Below are positions 23,228-31,369 of a stretch of DNA of 64,000 nt, one piece after another (position 1 is the stretch's first letter; the number at the start of each line of letters is the position of its first letter). The notes under the pieces are model-generated. The model searched no databases and was not told where the DNA came from. It saw nothing but the letters and a program-made list of their open reading frames with translations. The position numbers and the translations under genes were made by a program. The stretch is from Paenibacillus sp. BJ-4 (lineage in GTDB: Bacteria; Bacillota; Bacilli; Paenibacillales; Paenibacillaceae): positions 1 to 64,000 of the forward strand of contig NZ_JAIVEM010000072.1 in NCBI RefSeq assembly GCF_020404765.1, written 5' to 3'.

Positions 23228-24205
23228 ATGGACGGCTTTGCTGTTGTATATGGCAAGGAGAACGCCCGGCAGATGCTAACGGATGGCATAGAGGAAGTGT
23301 CCTGGTCCTCTGGCCGTGATGAGATTGCCCGCAGCGCTACGGTGCGGCTTCGCAATGCAAGCAATATAAAGGTAGCTGGTATGCTGATGTGCTTTTCGCA
23401 AAAGGTTGGTGGTGCATTATATCATCACAAGAACCAATTTTTTCACGGCCCGATCATCAAATATGAACAAGACGAATTCACAAACGCCTGGGAAATTGAA
23501 GCGCGGGAGATCGGCTGGTACTTGTCCAAAAACAAGGGGACCCGACCATACTTAAAGGGTGAAGCTGGAACGGAGCTGCAAAGATACATCAAGAGCACAG
23601 GCATTGACTTCCGTTGTCCTGCTCTCGGCTTTAATTTGGACGAGCGTTATGGAACGATGGCCCATTCGGAAATTATCCTCGACGTATTGCAAAAGGCATA
23701 TGAGCGTAGCGGCTACAGATATTATATAGACCTTGTTAGGACGGAAAAGAGCTTTTATCTGCAGGTGATGCGCGAAGGGACCAATACCAAGGTCCCTATT
23801 TTTGTTCCCGAGCAAATGACCTCCAGCACCGCAGGATACAGCATCGAGGACACCTATACAGTCGTCACCGCCCAAAAGTGGAAGGATGACAAGATTGCTT
23901 CTGCTGTTACCAAAACGGCAGCGGGTGCGGTAAAGACGATGGGCCGAATGGAAGAGATCATTGAAGTCGGTGAGGACGAAAAGCCGGAGACCATCGCAAC
24001 ACAGCGGCTGAAAGTTCTGTCTACCGCCAAGCAGATCAAGAAGATAACCGTCCGACATGAAGACCATACGCTGTCCGGGTTGCGTTCTGGCTGGCTGGTG
24101 TTGACTAAAACGGATCATACCTCAAAGTGGATTGTCGTCACGGCTGATAGCAGCTACAAGAATGGAACATATACCGTAACGCTGGAATTGGAAAGGAGGG
24201 AATAG
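23228..24205 (+). CDS. xkdQ: phage baseplate hub protein (XkdQ-like)
   Basis: A 325-residue hub protein of the XkdQ/gpD class: SWSSGRDEIARSATVRLRN, FFHGPIIKYEQDEFTNAWEI, EAREIGWYLSKNKGTRPYLK and the final LSGLRSGWLVLTKTDHTSKW. These form the central baseplate ring that connects the tube to the spike. The start ATG follows GGGAAGTG. Only 2 nt separate it from the next gene, whose ribosome binding site AGGAGGG lies inside its end. Confidence 0.82.
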   Translation: MDGFAVVYGKENARQMLTDGIEEVSWSSGRDEIARSATVRLRNASNIKVAGMLMCFSQKVGGALYHHKNQFFHGPIIKYEQDEFTNAWEIEAREIGWYLSKNKGTRPYLKGEAGTELQRYIKSTGIDFRCPALGFNLDERYGTMAHSEIILDVLQKAYERSGYRYYIDLVRTEKSFYLQVMREGTNTKVPIFVPEQMTSSTAGYSIEDTYTVVTAQKWKDDKIASAVTKTAAGAVKTMGRMEEIIEVGEDEKPETIATQRLKVLSTAKQIKKITVRHEDHTLSGLRSGWLVLTKTDHTSKWIVVTADSSYKNGTYTVTLELERRE

Positions 24206-24207
24206 CC

Positions 24208-24633
24208 GTGCTGAATGAAGCGCTCAAGCTTCTAAAGGATCAAACCAAAGACAATATCGACGCACGGGACACCGAAAGGGCTACGCTTCTAAGTTGGCCA
24301 GGTAGTCCGTCAATAGAGGTGGATGGTGACCTTACTCCCTATCCAGCGGATAAACTGGTGTTTGCTGAGTATTTGTTGGATCGGGAAGTTAAAGCGGATT
24401 TCATAGCTGCTGAATATCTGGAGGTCGATGAAGCCAAAGGCAGCGTTACAGGCGTATTGGCTAACGGTATGGTTTACGAAACAGGGGAGCCATACAAGCA
24501 GACCCCACGCAGCTCGTTACGTGGCAAGCTGGTTATTCCAAGCCCTTTGCAGGTCGGAGATCGCCTGATTGTCTCCAGGCTGAGCGGGCAGCGGTACTAT
24601 GTTCACGGGAAGGATGTGGGGGCTGGTGGCTGA
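24208..24633 (+). CDS. xkdR: baseplate protein (XkdR/DUF2577-like)
   Basis: A 141-residue protein beginning at GTG 24208 after AGGAGGG. It contains an OB-fold-like core and the closing sequence LQVGDRLIVSRLSGQRYYVHG typical of XkdR, where the phrase VGDRLIVxxLxGQxYxV is conserved. It is predicted to be part of the spike or inner baseplate. It overlaps the next gene by 8 nt. Confidence 0.75.
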   Translation: MLNEALKLLKDQTKDNIDARDTERATLLSWPGSPSIEVDGDLTPYPADKLVFAEYLLDREVKADFIAAEYLEVDEAKGSVTGVLANGMVYETGEPYKQTPRSSLRGKLVIPSPLQVGDRLIVSRLSGQRYYVHGKDVGAGG

Positions 24634-25069
24634 TGATGAAACGTTATTCCCCGATCTTGATCTTTCCACACTTGACGAGGTGGAGCTGACAGAGACGGTA
24701 GCGTCTGAAACCAAATGGACGTATGTGATTGACTATCGCACGCGGCAGATGGACACCACAGATGATGGACGTCCCAAGAAGACAGCCACGTATGCCGAAT
24801 ATTTAGTGCAGACAGCGCTCAAAATCCTCAATACAGAGCGATTCCAATACGTAGTGTACGACGCTGATATTGGCGTCGAACGATCTGAATGGGCCAATTG
24901 GGAGGACGTTGAAATTAAACGCGACATCGAGGAAGCTTTGGCAGCTCATACGGAAATCACTCAAGCCGAGGTGCTGTCTGTGGAGCGAGACGGTCAAAAC
25001 ATGCACCTACGAATTAAATTAACCGGGTTGATCGGAGAAACAGAACTGGAGGAGGCGATTGAACTGTGA
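24626..25069 (+). CDS. xkdS: baseplate protein (XkdS/DUF2634, gp25-like)
   Basis: About 147 residues when started at GTG 24626, the start preceded by GGATGTGGGGG and overlapping the previous stop. The core WTYVIDYRTRQMDTTDDG, followed by AEYLVQTALKILNTERFQY and EVLSVERDGQNMHLRIKL, is the gp25/XkdS wedge pattern, including the lysozyme-like fold positions. It anchors the first sheath ring to the baseplate. An earlier in-frame start at 24599 would only add residues read inside the previous gene. Confidence 0.8.
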   Translation: MADDETLFPDLDLSTLDEVELTETVASETKWTYVIDYRTRQMDTTDDGRPKKTATYAEYLVQTALKILNTERFQYVVYDADIGVERSEWANWEDVEIKRDIEEALAAHTEITQAEVLSVERDGQNMHLRIKLTGLIGETELEEAIEL

Positions 25070-25890
25070 GTGTTAAGTTAACGGATCTGCCGGCGCTTCC
25101 TCCAATGGAAATTTTGGAGGAAACTCCCGAGGAAATTTATCGTCGCTGGGTCAACCGGGCGATTACATTGGCACAGGAAAAAGGCTTGCCCCCACCTCCT
25201 ACTGATCCGGGAGAATATTTTTACGATCTGTGGTATCCGATTGCCATGGAATATTCAGAGCAGCAGGAGCTTTTAACATACGCATTTCTGCAAGCCTTCC
25301 CTATTTGGGCAGACAGCGAATTTCTGGACGGTCACGGCTGGTCGGATGGAATACCACGTAAGGAAGGGGAGGACGACGAAACATACCGCATGCGGATGCT
25401 TGAACGTGCGTTTACCGAGGAAGGCAGCGGGCGGCGTAAAGATTATGAAGCCTGGGCGAAGGAACTAGAGGGCGTTGGTGGGGCGGTTGCCATTGAGAAG
25501 GAACGGAACGACAACAGCATCGATCTGTATCTCACTGACCTTCAAGGCCAGCCGATTACAGAAGAATTTGCCGCTAAAGTAAAGGCGGATATGTGGGAAA
25601 ACAAGCGGATCGCCGGGCATGATCTGGCTGTGCATCCTGCTCCAGTGTTTACGCTTCGTGTTGAGGCAAAGCTAAACACAGCCCTCCCGCTTCCTGATCT
25701 GGTGGAACCCATCAAGAAACGAATTGCCGACTATGCTATTGGTAGAACAAAACTAGTCTTTAATTACGTCGGTGCTGCTTTGCTGGTCAAGGGTGTAGAG
25801 GATTATGAAAATCTTACGCTTAACGGAGACACCGAAGACATTGAGGTTCCAGTCACATCTGTTTTGAATATTGAGGTGATCCTGACATGA
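25066..25890 (+). CDS. xkdT: baseplate J-like wedge protein (XkdT-like)
   Basis: A 274-residue wedge protein of the gpJ/XkdT family, shorter than the usual 340-380 residues. The N-terminal part YEFLDGHGWSDGIPR-type segment (SEFLDGHGWSDGIPRKEGED) and RRKDYEAWAKELEGVGGAVAIE are diagnostic; the C-terminus ends in VTSVLNIEVILT. It begins at GTG overlapping the previous stop and ends 4 nt into the next gene (ATGA). The shorter length comes from the missing N-terminal portion that PBSX XkdT has. Confidence 0.85.
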   Translation: MSVKLTDLPALPPMEILEETPEEIYRRWVNRAITLAQEKGLPPPPTDPGEYFYDLWYPIAMEYSEQQELLTYAFLQAFPIWADSEFLDGHGWSDGIPRKEGEDDETYRMRMLERAFTEEGSGRRKDYEAWAKELEGVGGAVAIEKERNDNSIDLYLTDLQGQPITEEFAAKVKADMWENKRIAGHDLAVHPAPVFTLRVEAKLNTALPLPDLVEPIKKRIADYAIGRTKLVFNYVGAALLVKGVEDYENLTLNGDTEDIEVPVTSVLNIEVILT

Positions 25891-26639
25891 TACCTCTGCG
25901 GTACCGGGAAATGCTGCCGCCGCACATGTACGAAATCGGCATGGCCGAGCGGCATTTTGGTGTTATGGAACTGGTCGTAGATGACCGAGAAAAATCGATT
26001 GACGATCTTGGGAATCAATTCGTTTTAAAGACCGCTACCTGGGCATTGCCCATTTGGGAGTGGATATATTTTCACCAGGAGCAGATTGGGACGTTAGAGC
26101 AGCGCCGTGAAGCTATACGTCGTAAACGTTGGGCCAAGCGGCCATTTACGCTGCCCACGCTGCGACTTATCGGCGGGAAGTACGGCAATCTTTTGGATGT
26201 ACAAGAGGATTTTCTTGCTAAGCAAATTCGTTTTGTTTACTCAGTCAATTCGGCTTTAGATGTTAAAGCCCTATTGGCAGACTTTGAATATATTCGGCCG
26301 GTTCATATCAACAAAGCTTTGCCTTCAATTCATGTCGACTTTCATCATCAATTCATGATAAATTCACGCATCCGTTTTCGTTCCCGTGTATGGTTTTTCG
26401 GTGGTCGTCCTTGGTATCTGGACGGAGTGGAGCTATTAAACGGTGCTGCGCCCTTGTCTGGATGGACTGGCGAGCGCGCGCGATATCGGAATAGCTTGGA
26501 GTTGAAGGTCAGCCATCCGAATCAGAACCGGCAGGAAGGTACAATAAAGGTTCGGCAAAACTATTGGCTGTTGAACGGGAGTGTATCACTGGATGGAAGC
26601 CGTTTACTCAGCTCCACCGAAAAAATAGAAATTGTATAG
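25887..26639 (+). CDS. xkdU: tail protein XkdU-like (gpI/YmfQ family)
   Basis: A 250-residue protein. The N-terminal 185 residues match XkdU/YmfQ (ALPIWEWIYFHQEQIGTLEQ, RRKRWAKRPFTLPTLRLIGG), which join baseplate wedge and fibre. The C-terminal 65 residues (WYLDGVELLNGAAPLSGWTG..., YWLLNGSVSLDGSRLLSS) contain repeated LDG-x-x-LL units and probably contact the fibre. It overlaps the preceding gene by 4 nt and ends 10 nt before the next. Confidence 0.8.
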   Translation: MIPLRYREMLPPHMYEIGMAERHFGVMELVVDDREKSIDDLGNQFVLKTATWALPIWEWIYFHQEQIGTLEQRREAIRRKRWAKRPFTLPTLRLIGGKYGNLLDVQEDFLAKQIRFVYSVNSALDVKALLADFEYIRPVHINKALPSIHVDFHHQFMINSRIRFRSRVWFFGGRPWYLDGVELLNGAAPLSGWTGERARYRNSLELKVSHPNQNRQEGTIKVRQNYWLLNGSVSLDGSRLLSSTEKIEIV

Positions 26640-26649
26640 GAGGTAACCG

Positions 26650-27039
26650 ATGGCTGAACAAGTATTAACGGTAACAACCGCTTACGCCAGAGAGCAGATG
26701 GCCCGAGCGCGAGCTGAGGGCGGTGCTCTTACAAAAGTAGTTAAGATGGCATTTGGCAGCGGTGGTGTGGATGCAGAGGGAAAACCGCTGCCTTTGGATG
26801 GTACTGAGCAGACTTTAAAAGTGGAGTTGCTGCAAAAGGATATTACCAGTTATGAATTCATTGCCCCCGCAACGATACGTTATGTATGCTCACTGGCTGA
26901 AACTGAATTGGCTGGGAAGACGATCAATGAGCTGGCGTTGGTTGATTCGGCGGGCAAGCTAACTGCTGTTCGAACCATGATTAATAAAATTAAGGACAGC
27001 GACATGGAATTTATATTTGAAATTGATGATATCTACTAA
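26650..27039 (+). CDS. tail-collar fibre N-terminal domain protein (DUF3751-like)
   Basis: A 129-residue protein with the tail-collar fibre N-terminal pattern: TTAYAREQMARARAEGGALT, KMAFGSGGVDAEGKPLPLDG and KTINELALVDSAGKLTAVRT. Such domains attach fibres to the baseplate. RBS AGGAGGT lies upstream. It is followed after 5-14 nt by a larger fibre gene, so the attachment and receptor parts are on separate proteins. Confidence 0.8.
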   Translation: MAEQVLTVTTAYAREQMARARAEGGALTKVVKMAFGSGGVDAEGKPLPLDGTEQTLKVELLQKDITSYEFIAPATIRYVCSLAETELAGKTINELALVDSAGKLTAVRTMINKIKDSDMEFIFEIDDIY

Positions 27040-27053
27040 GGAGGATGAGTCTG

Positions 27054-27989
27054 ATGGCGATTAAACAGCCACGTAGATTTGTTACCACGGATCAAGGGCA
27101 CGCCGATGTTTTTAATCAACCGATTGATACACTTTATGAAAACGACCAGGCGTTGGCCGCACAGATTGAAAACATTAAAAACGATCCGGCCGGAAATGAC
27201 ATTGCATCCAAGGCAGCACTGGACAATCACATTTTTGATACCAACTTGCATGTAACTGCCGCCAAGCAAGCGACGTGGAATGCGGCAGAGGGAAATGCCA
27301 AGAAGTATACAGAGCAGTATGCAGCACCCAAGGCGCATACGCATCCTGCATCGGATCTGCCTTCCGCATCAACACAGGCGCGCGGAATTGTGCAGATTAA
27401 TACATCGGTAAGCAGCACTTCTACAGATCAGGCAGCCGCGCCGATCGCGGTCAAGACGGCATATGATCGAGCCAATGAAGCATACAGTATGGCTCAACAG
27501 GCTTTTCAATCTGGCAATGACTACAAGCAACGCTTGGTAGCCGAGATCATTGCCAATGGAGGGTCGGCTACCATGTCCGAGGACTTTGATAGTCTCATTT
27601 CAAAAATAGCGCAATCTGCACAGATGAAATACAAGGTTAAAGGGATTGAACGGGGTACATCTGGTGGTGACCTATTTACTGTACCTTCAGGGTTTAATAG
27701 TCTGGCTTCCGGCTCACTTCTAGCATATGGACCTGGTATTGGCTATGCGTTCTATATGTCCACGACTAAGGATGCTACAGTGTCCTTTTATCTCTTGGAC
27801 GGATCAGGTAGACGATTTGATTTTCCCGTGTTCCGTGAAACTTATACAAATGGGAATACCTACTATTGTACAGGCTTCAAAGTGGACAAGTCCGCAGGAA
27901 ATGCAAGCGTGATTTTCTATACTGGTTCATCTCAGCAGGGAATGCTGGCCCGACAATCACGACCAATATTCCCACAGATTTTAACCTAA
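27054..27989 (+). CDS. tail fibre protein, C-terminus apparently frameshifted
   Basis: A 311-residue fibre protein. The start ATG 27054 is chosen because AGGAGG (27039-27044) abuts the ATG at 27045. The N-terminus has ADVFNQPIDTLYENDQALAA, then APKAHTHPASDLPSASTQAR, the phage fibre HTHxASDL repeat, a helical neck and a C-terminal beta domain. In the -1 frame after about 27930 the sequence continues as SAGNAGPTITTNIPTDFNLK and ends with SITWYYQSFLTAIGW at 28072, a far more protein-like end than the annotated QSRPIFPQILT. A one-base deletion is likely. This protein should determine receptor binding. Confidence 0.78.
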   Translation: MAIKQPRRFVTTDQGHADVFNQPIDTLYENDQALAAQIENIKNDPAGNDIASKAALDNHIFDTNLHVTAAKQATWNAAEGNAKKYTEQYAAPKAHTHPASDLPSASTQARGIVQINTSVSSTSTDQAAAPIAVKTAYDRANEAYSMAQQAFQSGNDYKQRLVAEIIANGGSATMSEDFDSLISKIAQSAQMKYKVKGIERGTSGGDLFTVPSGFNSLASGSLLAYGPGIGYAFYMSTTKDATVSFYLLDGSGRRFDFPVFRETYTNGNTYYCTGFKVDKSAGNASVIFYTGSSQQGMLARQSRPIFPQILT

Positions 27990-28080
27990 AAGGTGGGGTC
28001 AAATTGCGCTGTGATATTGCGGGCAGCATAACTTGGTACTATCAAAGCTTTCTTACAGCTATTGGCTGGTAAAGGTTGTT

Positions 28081-28112
28081 AGCGGCGTATCCAATCGGAT
28101 GCGCTTTTTTTC
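28081..28112 (+). terminator. intrinsic terminator after the tail fibre gene
   Basis: AGCGGCGTATCC pairs with GGATGCGCT over AATC and is followed by seven T. It separates structural genes from the lysis cassette. Confidence 0.75.
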
Positions 28113-28160
28113 TGCCCTGGAGTAGTCTGGGGCTTTCATTTTGTTGAAGGGGGAACAAGA

Positions 28161-28649
28161 GTGAGCCAAATTAAAATGTTTGGCAGCACCGTATGGACCG
28201 CAATGGTCGGAGCAACGGAAAAGGAAGCGGCGGCAGGGGGCTGGTCTGCGCTGACTGGTCTGATTGTTACATTTTTGGGTGGGTGGGACAAGCCGCTTCA
28301 GGTGCTGCTTACGATGATGGTATTGGATTATATTTTTGGAGTTGCCGCAGCTATTAAAAACAAAAAAATGGACAGCGATGTGATGTTTTGGGGAGGCATT
28401 CGAAAGGCTACAGTTTTGACGGTGGTGGGATTATCTGCACAATTGGACAATTGGCTACAACCAGGCGCAACGATCTTCCGGACGGCGGCTATTTACTTCT
28501 ACGCTGGCCGTGAAGGACTTTCCTTGACAGAGAACTGGGGAGCAATGGGAATACCACTGCCCTTTAAGCTTAAAAGTTTCTTGCAGCAGTTAAAAGACAA
28601 GGGAGATGGAAAAGATGCTGACGCTGGAACAACTAAGGAAAAAATCTGA
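28161..28649 (+). CDS. phage holin (Cph1/TcdE-like, holin family 4-type)
   Basis: A 162-residue protein starting at GTG after AAGGGGG. Three hydrophobic segments lie near residues 28-45, 50-67 and 85-105. VLDYIFGVAAAIKNKKMDSD and GGIRKATVLTVVG are typical of the Cph1/TcdE-type holins of Gram-positive phages. It makes holes in the membrane so that the endolysin reaches the wall. It overlaps the endolysin gene by 35 nt. Confidence 0.85.
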   Translation: MSQIKMFGSTVWTAMVGATEKEAAAGGWSALTGLIVTFLGGWDKPLQVLLTMMVLDYIFGVAAAIKNKKMDSDVMFWGGIRKATVLTVVGLSAQLDNWLQPGATIFRTAAIYFYAGREGLSLTENWGAMGIPLPFKLKSFLQQLKDKGDGKDADAGTTKEKI

Positions 28650-29373
28650 GCAGCGGTTAAACGGGCTTCATCCGGTTTTCAAGCAAGTTATGGAAGAGCT
28701 CATTGAACGTTGCTATGCCCGTGGAGTCTGGGTGCTAATTACCCAAGGTTTACGAACATATGCGGAGCAGGACGCACTCTATGCCCAGGGACGGAATGGA
28801 GATAAGCGTCCCAAAGTAACAAAAGCCAGGGGCGGATATAGCAATCATAACTTTGGGTTTGCGGCCGATTTCGCGCTGCTGTTGCGTGATGGTCGTACGG
28901 TGTCTTGGGACACACTGAAAGACGATGATAAGAATTCCCTTCCTGACTGGTCGGAGGTCGTTGAAGAAGCGAAGCGGCTCGGGCTTGAGTGGGGAGGCGA
29001 CTGGCGCAGCTTTAAAGACATGCCACACCTTCAGATGACCTTTGGACTTTCAACAGCAGATTTCCGAGCAGGAAAGCGCCCAACTCAATCGCAGCTCAAC
29101 ACTATATTGGCTAAGATTAACTCACTCAAAATGGAGGATGAACCTATGACAGCAGAAGAAAAAGCAGCGTTTAAGGCGCTACAGAAACGTGTGATCGCGC
29201 TCGAATCTGCAAACAAACTTACAAAGGTTCCAGCGTGGGCCGAGCAAGCCTGTATTAATGCTAAGGCTGCAGGAGTGCTGGACACGATGAATGACGGTAG
29301 CTACGACTTTTATCGATTGGTCACCTTACTAGACCGGACTGGTGTATTTACGAAGGGAGGTGTTGCGTTATGA
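28615..29373 (+). CDS. endolysin, M15 family L-Ala-D-Glu peptidase (CwlK-like)
   Basis: A 252-residue enzyme. ATG 28615 is chosen because GGGAG is 9 nt upstream; the ATG at 28606 abuts that site. The catalytic domain (residues 1-150) has ITQGLRTYAEQDALYAQGR, SNHNFGFAADFAL (Zn ligands His and Asp) and GGDWRSFKDMPHLQM (His ligand and base) of VanY/CwlK peptidases that cleave L-Ala-D-Glu in peptidoglycan stems. The C-terminal 75 residues carry an S-layer-homology-like or phage-type wall-binding repeat around VPAWAEQACINAKAAGVLD. It overlaps the next gene by 4 nt. Confidence 0.88.
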   Translation: MLTLEQLRKKSEQRLNGLHPVFKQVMEELIERCYARGVWVLITQGLRTYAEQDALYAQGRNGDKRPKVTKARGGYSNHNFGFAADFALLLRDGRTVSWDTLKDDDKNSLPDWSEVVEEAKRLGLEWGGDWRSFKDMPHLQMTFGLSTADFRAGKRPTQSQLNTILAKINSLKMEDEPMTAEEKAAFKALQKRVIALESANKLTKVPAWAEQACINAKAAGVLDTMNDGSYDFYRLVTLLDRTGVFTKGGVAL

Positions 29374-29585
29374 CAGATTGGAAACGTAAACTGTCCAGTC
29401 GGAAATTCTGGGCGCTGCTGGCCGCACTTATAACGAGCTTGCTTACTGCTTTTGGCGCAAACAATGACACGGTTGTTCAAGTGACCGGCGTTATTGGTGC
29501 TTTCGGCGCAGTAATTGCTTACATTCTGGCTGAGGCTTACGTAGATGGTAAGTCGGCTGAAACATCAACCACTGACGATCTGTAA
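29370..29585 (+). CDS. small two-helix membrane protein, holin-like
   Basis: A 71-residue protein with KLSSRKFWALLAALITSLLT and TGVIGAFGAVIAYILAEAYV, two transmembrane helices with a short loop and a charged C-terminus. Such a protein after an endolysin is usually a second holin or a holin regulator. The start overlaps the endolysin stop as ATGA, and RBS GGGAGG is inside the endolysin end. It is the last gene of the lysis cassette. Confidence 0.75.
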   Translation: MTDWKRKLSSRKFWALLAALITSLLTAFGANNDTVVQVTGVIGAFGAVIAYILAEAYVDGKSAETSTTDDL

Positions 29586-29611
29586 ATTTACAAGCGTTTG
29601 GAATTACGATA

Positions 29612-29649
29612 CACCCTGCTGGCTTAATGCCGGTGGGGTGCTTTTTTTG
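29612..29649 (+). terminator. terminator ending the prophage late region
   Basis: CACCCTGCTGGC pairs with GCCGGTGGGGTG across TTAAT and is followed by eight T. Confidence 0.85.
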
Positions 29650-29708
29650 TTTACAGGAGTGTCCTTATGACAAACGGAGCTTTTCTACATGATTCGCAAA
29701 AAAAGATA

Positions 29709-29737
29709 TTGACAACTGGTTGATTGCTGGATAAAAA
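29709..29737 (+). promoter_or_regulatory. candidate sigma-A promoter of the RRNPP regulator
   Basis: TTGACA (29709-29714) and TAAAAA (29732-29737) are 17 nt apart, upstream of the start at 29789. The -35 is perfect and the -10 weak. Confidence 0.5.
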
Positions 29738-29788
29738 TAGTAAATGATTATAAAATACTGGAATTTTTATGCGAGGGGTGGCTATGAC

Positions 29789-31201
29789 ATGAAGCATACA
29801 CCTACGATTCGAGCAGAATTAGACAGATACCTACAACAAGAGGGTTTGAGCTTTGCACAATTTGGTCATATTGCGGATATGAATAGGGGAGCAGTAAGTG
29901 CTATCGTGACAGGAAATAAGCCTTTGTCTGTTAACCAACTGGATCGAATTACTGAGGCTATGGGTTTGCCAGAAGGCTATTTTTACGACTTGTTCGTAGA
30001 AAACTACATAATCGACCATCCTCCGAATATGAGGCGAATCGAGCCATTTTTGTTTCGATGTGCAGAGTTGGACCAGTTGGATGCGATCCGTCGAGTGGTG
30101 GGAGCTATCATGGATAATCTACTGTATTCACCCAAGCTATTTGAAATTGCAGAGGAATTGCTGGAGCAGGGAAGACATGCGGCTGCATTGTTGCTCTATG
30201 AGGGGGTAGCTGAAGCGGAGAAATATCAACATTCTGAGCGTTTGGCAGTCTGTCAATATCGTATATTTACGATTCAAGTTGAAGACGACCAAAGCAAAAA
30301 TCTTAGCGCAGCTACGATTTTTGAAGTTTTTGTTGAGCGCCTTGATGAAGTAGACCAACTTGACGCATTGAAGGATTTAGCCAACGTGTACAGGTCATTA
30401 CGTAAATGGGATAAGGTTGATGAGATAGCGAGGAAAATGAGAGCTAAAGCCGAAATCCAATATACACTGAAACATCAACAGAATGGCCGGGAACGTCCTG
30501 AATCTACTGATAAGCTAAGCCGTCCATTGTTTGTATATATTTCCTATGCTGACCTGCTCTGTGCAGGTGTCTGTGAAGCCCAAGGCGATTATCAACAAGC
30601 TCTAGATTATACATACACCTATGCTAATTTAGATTGGGTAAAGGAGACTGACGAAGACACCAGACACTGGATTAGCTTGTTCAAAGGTTGGGCTGAAGGT
30701 AATACTTACACATACAAACTTTTATCTGGAGATATAAGCCTTTTACCTGATTATGTTGAATATATTGTTGCATCAAAAATTGATAAAGATATGGTTACTA
30801 AGCTGTTGAACGTAATGTATGCTGCTAATCGATATCAGTTAAATGTGAACGATATACTCTTACGCTTTAAACCTGAGATCAATTCTTTGTCCGAACAGTC
30901 GCTCTCTGGTAATATGTGTACTCAACAGGTGCTGTCAGAGCAGTTTGCACGCTTGAGTTATGAGTTAGCATATTATTATTTACATAGAGATCATTACACT
31001 GATGGCTTTAAATATTTGATGTATTCAATGGTAAGTTATCATACATTGAATAATGAGACTTATTATATAAACTGTTTAGGGCTATTTGAGCGTTTTCGAG
31101 CCCATGCAGATCCCGAAACAAAGGAAAGATACTCAAAATTCATTGAAAAGGTGTGGTTGGACAATGTTGAGAAAAATGGCAGTTTTGATTGTCGCGACTA
31201 G
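29789..31201 (+). CDS. RRNPP-type quorum-sensing regulator (XRE HTH plus TPR repeats; AimR/AloR-like)
   Basis: A 470-residue cytoplasmic regulator. The start ATG 29789 follows GAGGGGTGG by 7 nt; the upstream ATG at 29744 lacks a site. Residues 5-60 form an XRE-type HTH (FAQFGHIADMNRGAVSAIVT). Residues 75-460 are helical hairpins of TPR type (AELLEQGRHAAALLLYEGVA, CEAQGDYQQALDYTYTYANL, LAYYYLHRDHYTDGFKYLMY). Fused HTH and TPR with an exported propeptide overlapping the 3' end defines the RRNPP class: the imported peptide binds the TPR and changes DNA binding. Length and layout are close to AimR of arbitrium phages and to the AloR regulators reported in P. polymyxa. It directly follows the lysis cassette, but prophage ownership is unproven. 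Confidence 0.85.
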   Translation: MKHTPTIRAELDRYLQQEGLSFAQFGHIADMNRGAVSAIVTGNKPLSVNQLDRITEAMGLPEGYFYDLFVENYIIDHPPNMRRIEPFLFRCAELDQLDAIRRVVGAIMDNLLYSPKLFEIAEELLEQGRHAAALLLYEGVAEAEKYQHSERLAVCQYRIFTIQVEDDQSKNLSAATIFEVFVERLDEVDQLDALKDLANVYRSLRKWDKVDEIARKMRAKAEIQYTLKHQQNGRERPESTDKLSRPLFVYISYADLLCAGVCEAQGDYQQALDYTYTYANLDWVKETDEDTRHWISLFKGWAEGNTYTYKLLSGDISLLPDYVEYIVASKIDKDMVTKLLNVMYAANRYQLNVNDILLRFKPEINSLSEQSLSGNMCTQQVLSEQFARLSYELAYYYLHRDHYTDGFKYLMYSMVSYHTLNNETYYINCLGLFERFRAHADPETKERYSKFIEKVWLDNVEKNGSFDCRD

Positions 31202-31280
31202 CTTTTTGTTTTTTGTAGGCTTTCAAACCTATAGTCATAACTCAAGTATTCAGCCTCAAGACACAATAGGGACAGCTTAA
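31164..31280 (+). CDS. exported signalling propeptide 1 (AimP/AloP/Phr-like)
   Basis: A 38-residue protein starting inside the regulator (38-nt overlap, different frame): MLRKM, hydrophobic core AVLIVATSFLFFVGF, then a polar tail QTYSHNSSIQPQDTIGTA. This is the classic architecture of RRNPP propeptides, where Sec export and proteolysis release a C-terminal 5-10-residue pheromone. Overlap with the regulator gives coupled expression. By comparison with propeptide 2 the conserved tail is IQ-x-x-D-x-IG, so the mature signal probably lies in the last 6-10 residues (for example DTIGTA). The exact cut is not visible. Confidence 0.78.
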   Translation: MLRKMAVLIVATSFLFFVGFQTYSHNSSIQPQDTIGTA

Positions 31281-31300
31281 TAAAAGATCATTGTTTGTCA

Positions 31301-31369
31301 ATTAGTGCTGACCCTAAAAAGGCAAGTTTTAAATTTATTGATAAGGTGTGGATAGCTGATGTTAAAAAA
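31301..31369 (+). pseudogene. relic of a second RRNPP regulator, 3' end only
   Basis: The frame reads ADPKKASFKFIDKVWIADVK, which aligns with ADPETKERYSKFIEKVWLDNVEK at the C-terminus of the intact regulator. Only about 23 codons remain. It precedes the second propeptide at exactly the place the regulator 3' end occupies before propeptide 1. It is therefore the remains of a second regulator-peptide pair. Confidence 0.78.

Noticed and set aside
27839..27989. programmed frameshift in the tail fibre
   Set aside because: No X XXY YYZ heptamer exists in the overlap of the two frames; a simple deletion explains it better.
29744..29788. longer start for the RRNPP regulator at 29744
   Set aside because: No ribosome binding site precedes it, whereas GAGGGGTGG is correctly placed before ATG 29789.
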